Below, piece after piece: positions 22,101 to 33,271 of a DNA stretch of 64,000 nt (the first letter of the stretch is position 1; every line of letters starts with the position of its first letter). Below the pieces are notes generated by a model. The model was not told where the DNA came from. It ran no database searches and was given only the letters and a program-made list of their open reading frames with translations. Both the position numbers and the translations under genes were made by a program. Source of the stretch: Adineta vaga (taxonomy: Eukaryota; Rotifera); the NCBI GenBank assembly GCA_021613535.1, contig CP075496.1, positions 11,780,001 to 11,844,000 on the forward strand, written 5' to 3'.

Positions 22101-24446
22101 TGAAACAACGGCAGCATTATTTAATGCTTTATTATATTGGACAGATAGTAATTTAGTAAAAACGTTGAAAAAAGATAAAACATTAACAAATAAATCATCT
22201 GATCGACGTCAATCCATATCGAACAGTACTTCATTGAAAGATACATTAACTATGTTAAATGATCATCAACGAGGAAATCAAAATATTTCTTCAATACCAA
22301 ATTTATCTGTCGAAGGAAATGCAACATTACCAACTACATTATTCGAATCATTTGTTAACATTTGGCAACAAACGAATGCTGAAAAAGTTCGTATGACTCG
22401 TTGTTTACCCGATGATCGACAAATGCAAGAATCAATTTTAAAAGTAAATCTTTTCTTCATACTCAGAAATATATTATAAGTACATTGTTTTCCTTTGTAT
22501 TCATGATTAGATTTCATCAACTGGTGTCGTATCAAAAAAAGATGGTCCTGGTCAAATAATTCTTACACAAAAACGTCTTTATTTCTTACCCGAAGCACGT
22601 TCATCAGTTCGTCTTCTAACTGAACTGATACATATTATCTCTGTAGACAAATATCAGCATCAAACGGTATTTTCTTCATCAAAACCTGGTATTAAAATTC
22701 ATACCTCTACAAATTCAAAACAAGCATCATTACCTCGTGATACAAATTCAACATTGAAATCCAAATCATTATCATTAGAAAAAGATGCCAAAACATCAAT
22801 TAGTTTATTTTTTAAAAGTAATCATGAACAAGAATTATGGTATACATTAATCATGGAATTATGGTCAGGTTTAACGATTGCACATGAACGATGTGATACA
22901 ACTCTACTGAATATAGCATCAAGACATATTGCACTTATGGATACATTAGCTAATATCGATTATGATGAAGATAATTCATCACCGTTCGATCGACAATCAA
23001 CAAGTTCACGTGCAAAATTAAAACAACGTCATAATGAGGTAAAACGATCGATTTTTCTTTTAAACTATTACGAAGATATTTATTTGAATTATAGGCAAGC
23101 CGTGAATTTGCTTTGAATGATTTATCGAAATTTACTCGAATGCTACAAGATGGTACACACAAACCATTATCAGCCGAAACTCGTAATGTTCTTACACGTC
23201 GTTTATCGCCATCGATCAATGAAACTGAACGTCGTGCTGTACGTTGTTTGGTATATGTTGAACATGCTGATAATGGTCGTTCATCGCTTTGGTGTTCATA
23301 TGGTGCTAAACTTAAAATTTTTAGTGTTTCAACATGGATTTGTGAGCCAACAAATCTCATATTTCCATCAGAGATTACATGTTTATGTCTTGATGGACGT
23401 TATAAATTATGGGTCGGTTGTATTCATGGTGAATTATTTGTTGTTGATACAATTACACGAATTTCTGGTTCACAACTAGCGTCGATTGAAGGTGAAGGTG
23501 GATGTCAAACTGCTGTATTTGATCCAGTACATAATCAAATTCTAACAGCTAATAAAACTAGTACAGTTACTCTATGGAATGCATCCAATTGGGAACGCAT
23601 AACTACTATAAATCTATGTGAAGTATATGAAACAACTCGCGATACTCAACAAAAAACATTCAAAAGCGAAGCAGTTGTTACATTTCGTAATTCTCTAGGA
23701 GGAACAACTAATGGTAAAAATCCAACACAACAACCATCTTCTATTAAATCGAATCAATCAACTGTCCTACCTGACATACCAAGTAAGACTAATTCAATGA
23801 CTTAACTATCTTTTCTTTTAATCGTTTCAATTTAGTTATTCCATCAGCTGGTGGACCAGCCCAAGTCATTCCATCATCAACAGATAAACTTGAACGTATA
23901 CAAATCTATGAAGATCTTCTATTTGCTTGTTATTGTAATGATTATATCTTAGTTTTACGTAGTACTGAGTCGAATACTTATACTTATGAACATGTCATAT
24001 CTATCAAATACAAAACAGGTGATTCAACACCAATCGAATCATTTCTTGCCTACAACAATCAATTATGGGTATCTACTGGTTGTATTATTCATATATTTGA
24101 TATTAATAATTCCAATAATGAAGATTGTTATAGTTTACGAATGAAAAAACCTGTTGATGAAGATCATTTAATTACTATGTTAGGTTTTTCTGGTTATATA
24201 TGGGCAGGATCATTACGTGGAAATGTTTATGTATTTCGTATGGATAATTATGAATTATATAAAACATATGCTGGACATCGTGATAGTGTTTGTTGTCTAT
24301 GTTCAATGTTAGATACATATGTTGTTAGTGGTTCTGCACAAAATGATACATCAATTGCAATTTGGGACAATGTACAAACAACAAATGGTGGAACAGCATC
24401 AGCGATCGGTTCTGCTGCTCGACGAGCATTAGCTAATGCACATTGA
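19151..24446 (+). CDS. DENND3: DENND3-like Rab GEF (DENN + WD40)
   Basis: Large gene of about seven exons ending at 24446; clear exons include 20016-21485, 21541-22443, 22511-23038, 23095-23782 and 23836-24446. DENN proteins are Rab guanine-nucleotide exchange factors; DENND3 acts on Rab12 in endosome and autophagy traffic. Seen: a uDENN start (LPLFCFPDGAHASWERENER), a long Ser/Thr/Pro insert (about 19730-20310), the DENN core (KPFYLPHCIVL; NIGKLLDVLAAILTEQPIIF; WIHIYVPLVPYGLLDHYLAG), a C-terminal DENN region, a PH/GRAM-like segment (ILTQKRLYFLPEARSS), and WD40-type blades at the end (TYAGHRDSVCCL, IWD). Two frame joins are unclear: near 19396-19444, where a short intron is needed, and near 20341, where no intron fits and one base seems missing. 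Confidence 0.85.
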
Positions 24447-24511
24447 AGTACAATGCATGTTTAGATTTCGAAGAAAAGAATGAAAATGCTTCGTTATTAT
24501 TTAGTTATTTC

Positions 24512-27251
24512 TTAATTGAAAAACAAAAAAAACAATAAATTATTTTTACCTGTTAAGAATGAATAATAAATTGAAGCACGATCTACTTTATAATCCAGCA
24601 TATATTGATAAAGTAAACGAGCGAAGATCTAAAACGATTATTCCATAAAGAAAATAAAATTCATATTGACAAGAAAAAAATATATAAAACTAACGAATCG
24701 TTTGGTTAATTGAGATTGATATTGATTGATCATAGTAAGTAAATAATAAAGAGATAAAGGAATATTCGCTAAATATTGTTGAAGTGATTTCAAATAAATC
24801 GTTTTTTCATCGACAGAATCTTAAATTAAAAGACGATACTACTTGTTGAAGATAATAATTTATCAACTATTATCTCACCTTTCAAATGCATAGCTTGTTG
24901 TAATTTTAATTGCCATTCGATTTCTTTCTCAGTTGCACAAAGATAACAACATCTAGAATCACAATTAAATTCATCGAGCAAGAAATAATAAACAATCAAT
25001 TTCTACTTAGCAAAGAATTCCATCCAATATTTCATCATTAGAAATAACCATTCTGGAAACTATAAATAAATCGATAAAAATCAAAGTGAAATTTTAAAAA
25101 AATGTTTTACTTTTATAGTTAAATTATTCATAAATGACCAATCACGTTGATGTTTAACAAAAAGATTCATCAATTCCCATTGTTCATTTTTCATTATCAA
25201 TCGAATAAGTATTGATTGAAATGCATCTAATTCCGAATATTCAATCAATAAAGTTAGAATTTGATTATTTGAAAAATGATTTTGTCTTGTTTCAATGATA
25301 TTTTTCATTAGAAAATATGTTTGTACTTGTATACGTAAATCATTATTTAGATCAAACCAATCAGGTCGAATTACATTTAACCAAGATATTTTCTTGAGTA
25401 ATTTGGTTGTTCGATGATGAACAATGATATCTAATTGATCATATAAAAGATCACATGGACAAGTAACAAGAACAATTGCTGCTAAAATTTCATTTCCATA
25501 TTCGAAAAATTTTGATCTAAAACAAAGAAAAAATGATAAAGAATCAACAAATTTTCCAAGCATACTCAATATTTGCATTTTGAAAGAACATAAATTGTTT
25601 GTCTGAATGATTTTGATTAATAAAATAATGACTAAATTCACTTGCATGTACTAATAAAGCAAGAAGATCAGTTTTATATTGATTTTGTCTTGCATAGGAG
25701 ATTTGAACTGATGCATAACGATGATAAATCAAATCCATAAAGTTTAATAATACAGATGGAATTACTATTGAAAGTAAACTTGAACAATATTGTTTGAAAT
25801 AATGATGAAAACGAATGAAATGATGAAATAATGCATCGATATAAACCGAATAACGTTGATTTTCAAAATAAGATTTTGTATTTAACCAATCACTTGCATC
25901 ACAATCATGTAAAAGATTAATTTTCCAATAAGTTAAAATAAATTGACAAAAATTATATAAAAAATATTGAAATTGTTCATGCTGATATAAAATTTGCATA
26001 CTAGATAATGATGAAATTAAACAAATACAATGTTCAAGAGATATAGATGATGGATAAGAATGGCAAAGCTAGAAATAAAAAAAACAGAAGATATTTAGAA
26101 AAGGAAAACTATATTGAAAAATATTTACATTCGATGCTTTATCAATTAGTTGACTAAGTTTTTCATTGCATTTTTGTTTGAGTTTTACAGAACTCTTTGA
26201 TATGTTTGTATCATCGAAGAATAAAAGTAATTTACTGATATCCTATTAAATCAAAATGATTTCGAATGAGAAGAAATTAAAATCTTTACCGGATAGATGA
26301 AGAAAACTGTTTGTCGAATAGGACATTTATATCCTTCTAATTTTTCAAAAGAATCAAATTGATCAAAGATTTTTTTATTTAAAATGAAATCTATATAAAG
26401 AGTAAAAAGAACAAATCAAAATGATATTCTATTAAAAATAGACAAATTCATCGAATCATACCAATTCGTTGTTGAAGATTAGCAAGAACAATATTAGAAA
26501 AGTATTCATCAATAATCATACAATCCTATAGAAATCAAATCCTTTTTTCAAACGCATTTTTTGCATTATTACTTACTTTTTTCTCATCAATTTTATTCAA
26601 TTGTTCACATAATTGACTTAATGGTTTTATTAAATGATTTAATGATAAAAGTTGTTGTTGTTGTTGTTTATCCATTTTATTCTTTAAATATTCATTTAAT
26701 TCATCGATTAATGATTCAAATTGATTTAAAACACTTGAATACCAAATATGAATTGTATTCTTAAGAAGTTCATCATTTGTATAATAAAGATTCAAGGAGC
26801 GTTCAAGTGCATTTGCTAACAGATGAATCTTTTCACCATTGCCACCCCATTTCTGTTTTTGAGTATCTTTACGAAATTGATTGATGATTGATTCTACAAT
26901 TACTTGTCGAATTGAATTGAATGAAAGAATTAATTCAGATTGAGGAACAAATTGTTTAAGAAGTTCGAAAAGAGATGGAATAAATGAAGAATTTAAACGT
27001 TGAATAAGATTCAATTGATATTCAATAAAATCATTCGAATATTCTTGTTGATTAATCGGATTTGTTCGATGAAGAAATGCTCGAAGAATAAGAATACTAT
27101 CTGATGAATTCGATTCTTGAAAATTAGACTAACGATAAAAAGAGATAAGAGATTTATTTTTAAAAAACAAAGTTCTTACTAAAATTTTTAAAATAGTATT
27201 GTCCGATTTTGAATCAAATGAAGTTTCATGTTCGTTGATAATATTATTCAT
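24512..27251 (-). CDS. Large uncharacterised alpha-helical protein
   Basis: Minus-strand gene of about ten exons from ATG at 27251 to a stop near 24512, convergent with the DENND3-like gene (65 bp gap). Exons joined by short GT-AG introns encode about 780 aa. The N-terminal exon reads MNNIINEHETSFDSKSDN. Large exons follow with RLNSSFIPSLFELLKQFVPQ, WGGNGEKIHLLANALERSL, ALFHHFIRFHHYFKQYCSS and HRYASVQISYARQNQYKTDL, and the C-terminal part has IIVHHRTTKLLKKISWLNV, FPEWLFLMMKYWMEFF and CCYLCATEKEIEWQ. It is Leu/Gln-rich and almost entirely helical, like membrane-tethering or scaffold proteins. I considered a KIAA0825- or CCDC142-like protein but cannot support it. No signal peptide or catalytic motif is visible. 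Confidence 0.7.
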
Positions 27252-27728
27252 TTTGTAATCTATTTTTTTTTCTTAAGTCTTAATCAAAATTGTCAATCAG
27301 CCATAATCAAGAACGTTGGCAAGTAAATATATTAGTAAGTTCTTTATTATTTCTCATCTTATTCTATAGGTGTCGTTAAATGACGACATTGAAGTTTACC
27401 TTTAACTCTTCTGCCTTGTATAAATCTTATATATGAAATCTGAAGTTTAATAACTAGTTAGGAAATAACGATATCCGCATAAGTTGCATATTATTTGACA
27501 TGAATTTTTCATAAATGAGAGAGAAATCTTACACTTTCGATATTATTTTCTTATTTTTGTAGTTTATACTTCCCTTTCTATTTGTTCCGTATGAATACGC
27601 GCACTAGATGAGGGCAATCATCTGTAACATGTTATTTCCAACATATTGATACTGTATTTCATACAAAAATTGACTGTATGTTGTTTGTGTCATCCATTTA
27701 GTTTGGTCAACTAGAATAGAACACGAAC
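27252..27728. promoter_or_regulatory. Upstream region of inhibitor gene A
   Basis: A 477 bp spacer between divergent genes. It contains a block near 27628-27656 (CTGTAACATGTTATTTC and flanks) that recurs near 30460-30485 upstream of inhibitor gene D, so the promoter region appears to have been duplicated along with the coding sequence. Confidence 0.45.
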
Positions 27729-28404
27729 ATGTATTCATATAACAATCAACAAAATAGTCCCCTCGCATATCCATATGTTAACCAACAAAATAGTCCAATT
27801 GCAAATCTGAACGGTAAACAACAGAATAGTCCCGTTGGATACGCATACGTTAATCAAGCAAATAATGCTATCGCATATCCATATGGTAACCGACAGAATC
27901 GCTTCGCTGCACATCCGTATGGTAACAGACAGAATCGTCTCGTTGCAAATGCGAATGGAAATCGACAAAATCGCCCAGTTGTACGCCCACGGCGACTTCA
28001 AAGTCTACATACTATACCAACACAAACAGGAACACCAAGATCTACTTTTCCTGAATTAGTTGGTCATCCTCCTCGAGTAGCTGCTACTTATATTTCTGCA
28101 CGAGGTTTGATTGTTCTTTTTTCAAAATGATACGTATTCGAAATGAACTTTTCTATATTATTTTCGCTTTATTTTTTAAGGCTATCATCCTTTCGTTATG
28201 ACAGCTGACGAACCAATAACTGCAGATATACGTATGGATCGTGTTCGCATTATTGTGGATCCGACACGGCAATTCGTCATCAAACCACCAAGCTGTCGGT
28301 TAGATGAACCGATTATAGGATTTTTTCTTAAATCTGTCAGTTTCATACATTTGTCAATCATTCACGAAGGCAATATGTGTTCGACTGCATATGAATTAAT
28401 ATGA
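27729..28404 (+). CDS. Potato inhibitor I (I13) family protein A, repeat-bearing
   Basis: Two exons, 27729-28104 and 28181-28404, with the intron after ARG shared by all copies in this cluster. The N-terminal part holds about seven imperfect 12-residue repeats (pattern NQQNSPLAYPYV, drifting to NRQNRxxAxxxG). The serine-protease-inhibitor domain follows: FPELVGHPPRVAATYISARG, then the reactive loop EPITADIRMDRVRIIVD and FVIKPP. Family I13 (eglin c, barley CI-2) inhibits serine proteases by a rigid loop; aligning TADIRMDRVR with the CI-2 loop puts Ala at P1, suggesting elastase-like specificity (inference). No signal peptide. The protein runs about 34 residues past the normal end because a GGTTAG like that closing copy B lies one base out of frame at 28298-28303. 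Confidence 0.82.
27747..27990 (+). repeat. 36-bp coding tandem repeat in inhibitor A
   Basis: About seven imperfect 36-bp units encoding a 12-residue Asn/Gln/Pro/Tyr repeat. The first three units carry QQNSP and the last three NRQNR, showing stepwise divergence along the array. Confidence 0.75.
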
Positions 28405-28712
28405 CATCGATTTTTTATAAGAAACATTTTTTCTTACATAAAACTGTTATTTTCCAATAAACTAAGGAAAGGAACATATTGAAGTATTCTGAGAAAAGAT
28501 TGCCATATGAAAATCTATATCTAATCCGATGAAATGCATAATAATTGATATGAGTGAAGAAATATCTGTGACGTTTAGACACGTCATTCGAGCAGAAAAG
28601 AAATATTGTATGACATTGACGTCAGAGTACATCAACCAATCAACCATGCTATAACATCTGCTATATATTTCATTTATTTTCATTCAAGCAAATATTTCGA
28701 CAACAAAACACT
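28405..28712. other. Spacer between inhibitor genes A and B
   Basis: A 308 bp AT-rich spacer with a TATA-like CTATATAT at about 28660 before gene B. No other feature. Confidence 0.4.
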
Positions 28713-29051
28713 ATGTATTCACGACGTAGATATCCAATGAATCAAATTTCTCATCCCAATCGAACACTAAATTTGATGACATCGTTTCCTACACAATCTT
28801 TAAATCAGCAAACATCTTTTCCTGAATTAGTCGGTCGTAGTTCTAGAGAAGCAGTAGCTTATCTATCTGCTCGAGGTATGACGTCTTTTTTCTTTCTAAT
28901 TCAATACTAGGAAAATAATTTTGTTTTAGGTTTGACACCAGTTCTAGTGAAACCAAATCAACCAATGACAATGGACTATAGAACTGATCGTGTTCGAGTC
29001 GTAACTGACCCATCAAGACGTGTAGTCATTGAAGTACCACACGTTGGTTAG
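28713..29051 (+). CDS. Potato inhibitor I (I13) family protein B
   Basis: Two exons, 28713-28875 and 28930-29051. A short basic, Asn-rich N-terminus (MYSRRRYPMNQISH) is followed by the complete inhibitor domain: FPELVGRSSREAVAYLSARG, LTPVLVKPNQ, loop PMTMDYRTDRVRVVTD and C-terminus VVIEVPHVG. The T-M-D-Y-R alignment with barley CI-2 (T-M-E-Y-R) gives Met at P1, as in CI-2, fitting subtilisin/chymotrypsin-type targets (inference). Exon lengths (163 and 122 nt) equal those of gene C, and the domains are about 78% identical by hand count, so B and C are a recent tandem duplication. No signal peptide is visible, as in plant members, so it may act inside the cell. Confidence 0.88.
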
Positions 29052-29419
29052 AAGAAGATGATGTTTGTTTTTCTCAATATTCCATAAAACTTCTACGCTA
29101 CTATCCATAAATTGTTTCCCATATGGAAATTGTGAAAACGAACTTTTGAAGTACATTTTTATAGTCTGGATATGATTTTGAATAAGAACAAGTATTTAAT
29201 ATAAAGAATCACTGATGTCTAAATTTAATAAATTCTAATAGCTGAATAGTTAGATAATGTACGATTTTAATTATCGATTAAACAAGTAGACAAAAATTGA
29301 ATCAACTGAAAAAAGAATCTATACTGCTGCATATGAAAACTTTGTTTTCGTGGCCAAATTTCAGCAGTCATGACTTTCAAAATGTGTTGTTTCAATTTGT
29401 TTTCTTTCTTCATATTTTC

Positions 29420-29455
<36 letters not shown>

Positions 29456-29539
29456 CGCAAAATTCATCATTTGGAACATTTTGTTTCGTATTCATCAGTA
29501 GATTGTTAATTTCATTGAATAAAAGACAAAAAAAGTACC
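29052..29539. other. Spacer between inhibitor genes B and C
   Basis: A 488 bp spacer holding a TA microsatellite (29420-29454). Short open frames are not supported. Confidence 0.4.
29420..29454. repeat. (CATA)n/(TA)n microsatellite
   Basis: Three CATA units running into about eleven TA units. Simple sequence likely to be polymorphic in length. Confidence 0.85.
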
Positions 29540-29877
29540 ATGTGTTTTTTAAGTCAAAAGACTCATCAAACAACTTCAATCTTAACTCACATTCCAACCT
29601 CACACACTACTATTCCCGCACGCACTGGAACACGTAAAACTGCCTTCCCTGAATTAGTTGGGCGTAGTCCGAGAGAAGCAATGACATATCTGGCTGCTCG
29701 AGGTATGAATTCTTTTTTTTTATACATCTTTTTCATCATGATGATGCCATTCAAGGTTTGAGACCAGTTCTTGTCTTACCTAATCAGCCAGTGTCAATGG
29801 ACTATAGAACTGATCGTGTCCGAGTTGTAACTGATCCGTCAAGACGTATGGTTATCGAAATACCTCGTATTGGTTAA
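29540..29877 (+). CDS. Potato inhibitor I (I13) family protein C
   Basis: Two exons, 29540-29702 and 29756-29877. The Thr/His-rich N-terminus (MCFLSQKTHQTTS) differs fully from gene B, while the domain is close: FPELVGRSPREAMTYLAARG, LRPVLVLPNQ, loop PVSMDYRTDRVRVVTD, ending MVIEIPRIG. Predicted P1 is Met. The unrelated N-termini next to well-conserved inhibitor domains suggest that selection acts on the inhibitor fold and that the tails evolve freely. The intron phase and site match the other copies. Confidence 0.88.
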
Positions 29878-30546
29878 CTGAAAATATTTTACATCGCTAT
29901 TCGTCAATTATTTGTTTAACTATAATTTGTTTTCATAACATTTCTTCGTAAGCAAAAGTTAGAGATAAACATGCAAACTGATCTTAGATGTTTTCTTTTT
30001 TACTTAACAAATAAAATTAATTAGAAGGATTCCGATTAGGTCAACTAATATTGCATACATAACATGACGACGATGACGTCAATAATTTGTGTTTTGATTG
30101 TTTTTTTTCAATAATTGCAAAATTATGACATATCGCCTATAATTAACAATTTCAGAAATGACGAAGTGACTACTTCATTGAGGTACACTAGAGACAAACA
30201 ATGTTTTCGATTGCAAAAAGTTATATATAATAGCTTCCAACATCTGTTCAACTATAAAGAATTACTAAAGAGATTTTAAAACATACATTCAAAAATGTAC
30301 TACGCAATGCTTTTAAACAGTTAGAATTATTTGTGAAATATTTGTAGTAATGATTTCTTAATCATTATTTTATCCACCCACTTAAATATGATTATTTTTG
30401 TGATACTTTCTTTTCCGTTTTTCGTATTTCACATAGAGAAAGGCGTTAAATACGATAATCAACTGTAACATGTTATTTCGTATTCATTGACATACCTTTG
30501 ACTATAAAAACTGATTACCTTTGACTTAATTTATTCATTTTGTTGA
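29878..30546. promoter_or_regulatory. Spacer with duplicated upstream block of inhibitor D
   Basis: A 669 bp AT-rich spacer. Near 30460-30485 it repeats the CTGTAACATGTTATTTC block found upstream of gene A, with similar distance to the following start region. No coding potential. Confidence 0.45.
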
Positions 30547-30929
30547 ATGAAGCACGAATACAGTAATATGTCGCATACAACTTATCTATTTACACACGCA
30601 ACAGGATTACTTCCAAATCAAGCACCGATCGAACAAGTCAGCAGTAATGCACTTCCTCGATCAGTCAAAACTGAATTTCCTGAATTGGTTGGTGAAAGTG
30701 TTAAAAATGTCGTTGCTTATTTTACTGCTCGAGGTATGCGTGATAAATCGTTATTTGATAGATAATTCGTTAATCTAGGTTTGTCTTTTTATTATCTGCA
30801 GGATTGAAACCAGTACTAGTACAACGTAATCAGCACATGATTAAAGATTATAGACCTAATTATGTTCGTATTGTCACTGATCCATCAGGACGTGTCGTGA
30901 TTGATACACCAAGAATTGGATGGCTTTAA
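30547..30929 (+). CDS. Potato inhibitor I (I13) family protein D
   Basis: Two exons, 30547-30733 and 30802-30929. An N-terminal tail of about 40 residues (alternative start at 30568, MSHTTYLF) precedes FPELVGESVKNVVAYFTARG, then LKPVLVQRNQ, loop HMIKDYRPNYVRIVTD, and C-terminus VVIDTPRIGWL. The aligned P1 residue is Lys, which would favour trypsin-like proteases (inference). The loop-supporting pair is changed from Asp-Arg (DRVR) to Asn-Tyr (NYVR), unusual because the first Arg of DRVR is part of the hydrogen-bond network that holds the loop in CI-2. So inhibition may be weakened or the scaffold altered. Confidence 0.85.
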
Positions 30930-31269
30930 AATTAATTTTTGAATTATATTCATATTTTTTTCATTCAAATAAACGTGAAATACTCAATATCCATGTAAAT
31001 GTTGATTATATAGAAGTAATTTATTCCGTGCGAGAATTTTGAATTAAAAGTAATTGATTAATACATTAAATATATAGTGGTATCTATATCTCTAGTAAGA
31101 TATATATTTCATGCAAATTATCTTTTATTTCTTTATTTTCTGATATAATATTTCAAAGAAAATAAAGATATGAGTAAATAGTGGAGAAAATACAAATACT
31201 TATTCACAACAATATATAGTTTTGTTCTTTTCTAATTCATTTCATTTCATCATCCATATTACGATCGCT
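30930..31269. other. Spacer between inhibitor D and the decayed copy
   Basis: A 340 bp AT-rich spacer; nothing recognised. Confidence 0.4.
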
Positions 31270-31483
31270 ATGGACAGAAGTGCTGAAGAAGCAGCTACAT
31301 TTATGATTTATCGTCATTTTAGTTGTATACTAATATTTAAATTCTTTGGTACAGGGTTTGGCTTTTGTCATTTTAAAACCGAACGATGCAGTGACTTTTA
31401 CTTATCAATCAAATCATGCAATGTTCATAGTGAATGCTACTGAAAATGTCGTAAATGAAACAACTTTCATATTTTCGGATTGA
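31270..31483 (+). pseudogene. Decayed fifth potato inhibitor I copy (E)
   Basis: Frame one reads MDRSAEEAATFMIYRHF, matching the helix after FPELVG in the other copies, but the FPELVG strand itself is missing. After an intron-like stretch ending in TACAG (AG at 31356-31357) another frame reads GLAFVILKPNDAVTFTYQ and on to VNATENVV and ETTFIFSD, matching the loop and last strands. All candidate donors in the first exon are phase 1 while the second segment needs phase 0, so the two halves do not join in frame. The aligned P1 residue is Phe. I call a pseudogene; an unusual splice or a lineage-specific start could still rescue it. Confidence 0.6.
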
Positions 31484-31897
31484 ATTCTTCCTTTTCTAAT
31501 GAAACTAATTTGCATATATTATATACTCTTTTGATCTGAATTAAATTTTGTAATTCTATATTTAATATGCGCCTATTATAATCTGCTATTATACATGAAA
31601 ACACGTGACATCGCGAAGAATAACTGATCGTTTTTCTTACACAATGTGGAATACATTTGGAACGATACTTTTTTCAGAATAGATAATAGACACGCCGAAG
31701 ATTCTTTGACATTTATATGGAAACATGTCTACAAGTTGAAATTGAGTAGGATTTATGTTATAATTGAGTCAGACGGTTGATTTCTCACGATAAAATAGAT
31801 AACACATGTTTGCAACGAAAATAAAATAATAGCAATTTTTCGATATAAATATGGAATAAAATAATCAATTTAGACCGTCAACTAAATATATTTTAAA
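31484..31897. other. Spacer upstream of the astacin gene
   Basis: A 414 bp AT-rich spacer, probably the astacin promoter. Nothing else recognised. Confidence 0.4.
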
Positions 31898-32983
31898 ATG
31901 TCCGTATGTACTTTTATCACTTGTGCTGTCCTTATTGGATCTATTTTCGGTAATCCCATCTCTGTATCAAACGACGATGGAATTAATTACGAATTATATG
32001 GTAAATCTAAATAGATATCATTCAATTGCATGAATTCAATTTCTTGTAGGTGGTGGATTCGAAGGTGATATGATTTTTCCTGAGGGATATGATCCAACAA
32101 CAGACCACGATGGTAGAGGTGTAGCTGCTTTTGGACCTCGTCAATGGCCAAACAATATCGTTCCTTATGATTTAACTTTAATTACAAGTACGATTGTTTT
32201 GCGAAAGATTTATCTAAAATAGAATTTATATTAAATCAATAGATGCTGCACATCGTACACTCATTGAACAAGCCATGGCCACCTTAATGAGTGTAACAAG
32301 TAGTACAGTTACTGGAACAGCAATACGCAAAGATTGTGTTACGTTTCGACCCAAAGCGGCAGGTGATGGAGTTTTTCTTAAAGTTCAATATGGAACTGGA
32401 TGTAGTGCATCGGTAAAATCATTAATGAAAGGAATTCATTTTATTATCAAATCAATCTTTTCGTCTTTTTGTTATAGGTTGGTTACGGTACGGGCGAACG
32501 AAGAATGACATTACAAGATCCTGGTTGTTTCCGATTGGGTACCATTCAACATGAACTTATACATGTTCTTGGTAAGTATAATTTGTAGTTAGTACAATAA
32601 ATTGGAATGATCTCTTGTCATGAATGAACAGGCTTTCATCATGAACAATCACGTCCTGATCGTGATTTATCTATTACTGTCAATTATGGTAATATTGAAT
32701 TGGGCAAAGTAAGTTTTCATTTGAAAGAGAAAACCCTTTCCTATATCAAACTTTTAAATTACTTAAGGAACATAACTTCAATAAATATACTTGGGGAAGC
32801 ACTGTTTTTAACCAAAATACACCTTACGATTATGTTAGTATTATGCACTATGGTCCAAATTCATTCTCAAAGAATGGTCAACCTACAATTGTACCCAAAG
32901 ATTCAAATGCAAAAATCGGTCAACGAGATAAACTTAGTGCAGTCGATATTGCAGAAATCCGTGCTTTCTATAAATGTTCGTAG
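31898..32983 (+). CDS. Astacin-family secreted zinc metalloprotease (M12A)
   Basis: Six exons: 31898-32000, 32050-32187, 32243-32412, 32478-32571, 32632-32708, 32768-32983. A signal peptide (FITCAVLIGSIFG) is followed by a short propeptide and an astacin catalytic domain starting near RQWPNNIVPYDL. The zinc site is HELIHVLGFHHEQSRPDRD, the Met-turn is SIMHYGPNSFS, and the terminal part keeps GQRDKLSAVDIAEI and a closing Cys (FYKCS). The enzyme is a secreted endopeptidase, about 260 aa, with no CUB, EGF or ShK domains after the protease, so it is a minimal astacin. The FEGDMIFPE segment before the catalytic domain may act as the aspartate-switch propeptide (FEGD motif) that blocks the zinc. 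It is next to serine-protease inhibitors but belongs to a different protease class, so a functional link is not implied. Confidence 0.93.
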
Positions 32984-33271
32984 GCTATGTTGAAATAAAA
33001 ACATGAAACTACTCATATGTCATACATTTCATATGAAATCTTTTCGTTTTTTTTCTTTTACTATTGACCATTATTTTCTATCGATAATTTTGTAACTGAA
33101 TCGATTGGATAATCTAAAACAATCAGTTATGGAGTACATCTCTCAAATTACATAACTTAATGGTATCTTTTCTTATTTTCACAACAATAATCAACTCATT
33201 TACCCTAGCAAAAATATAAATATTACAAGAAGAAGTATTCAACCATATCGTGTACACAATAGAATATAAAA

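Noticed and set aside
31898-32983. Functional pairing of the astacin with the neighbouring inhibitor array
   Set aside because: Family I13 inhibits serine proteases, while astacins are zinc metalloproteases; adjacency alone is not evidence.
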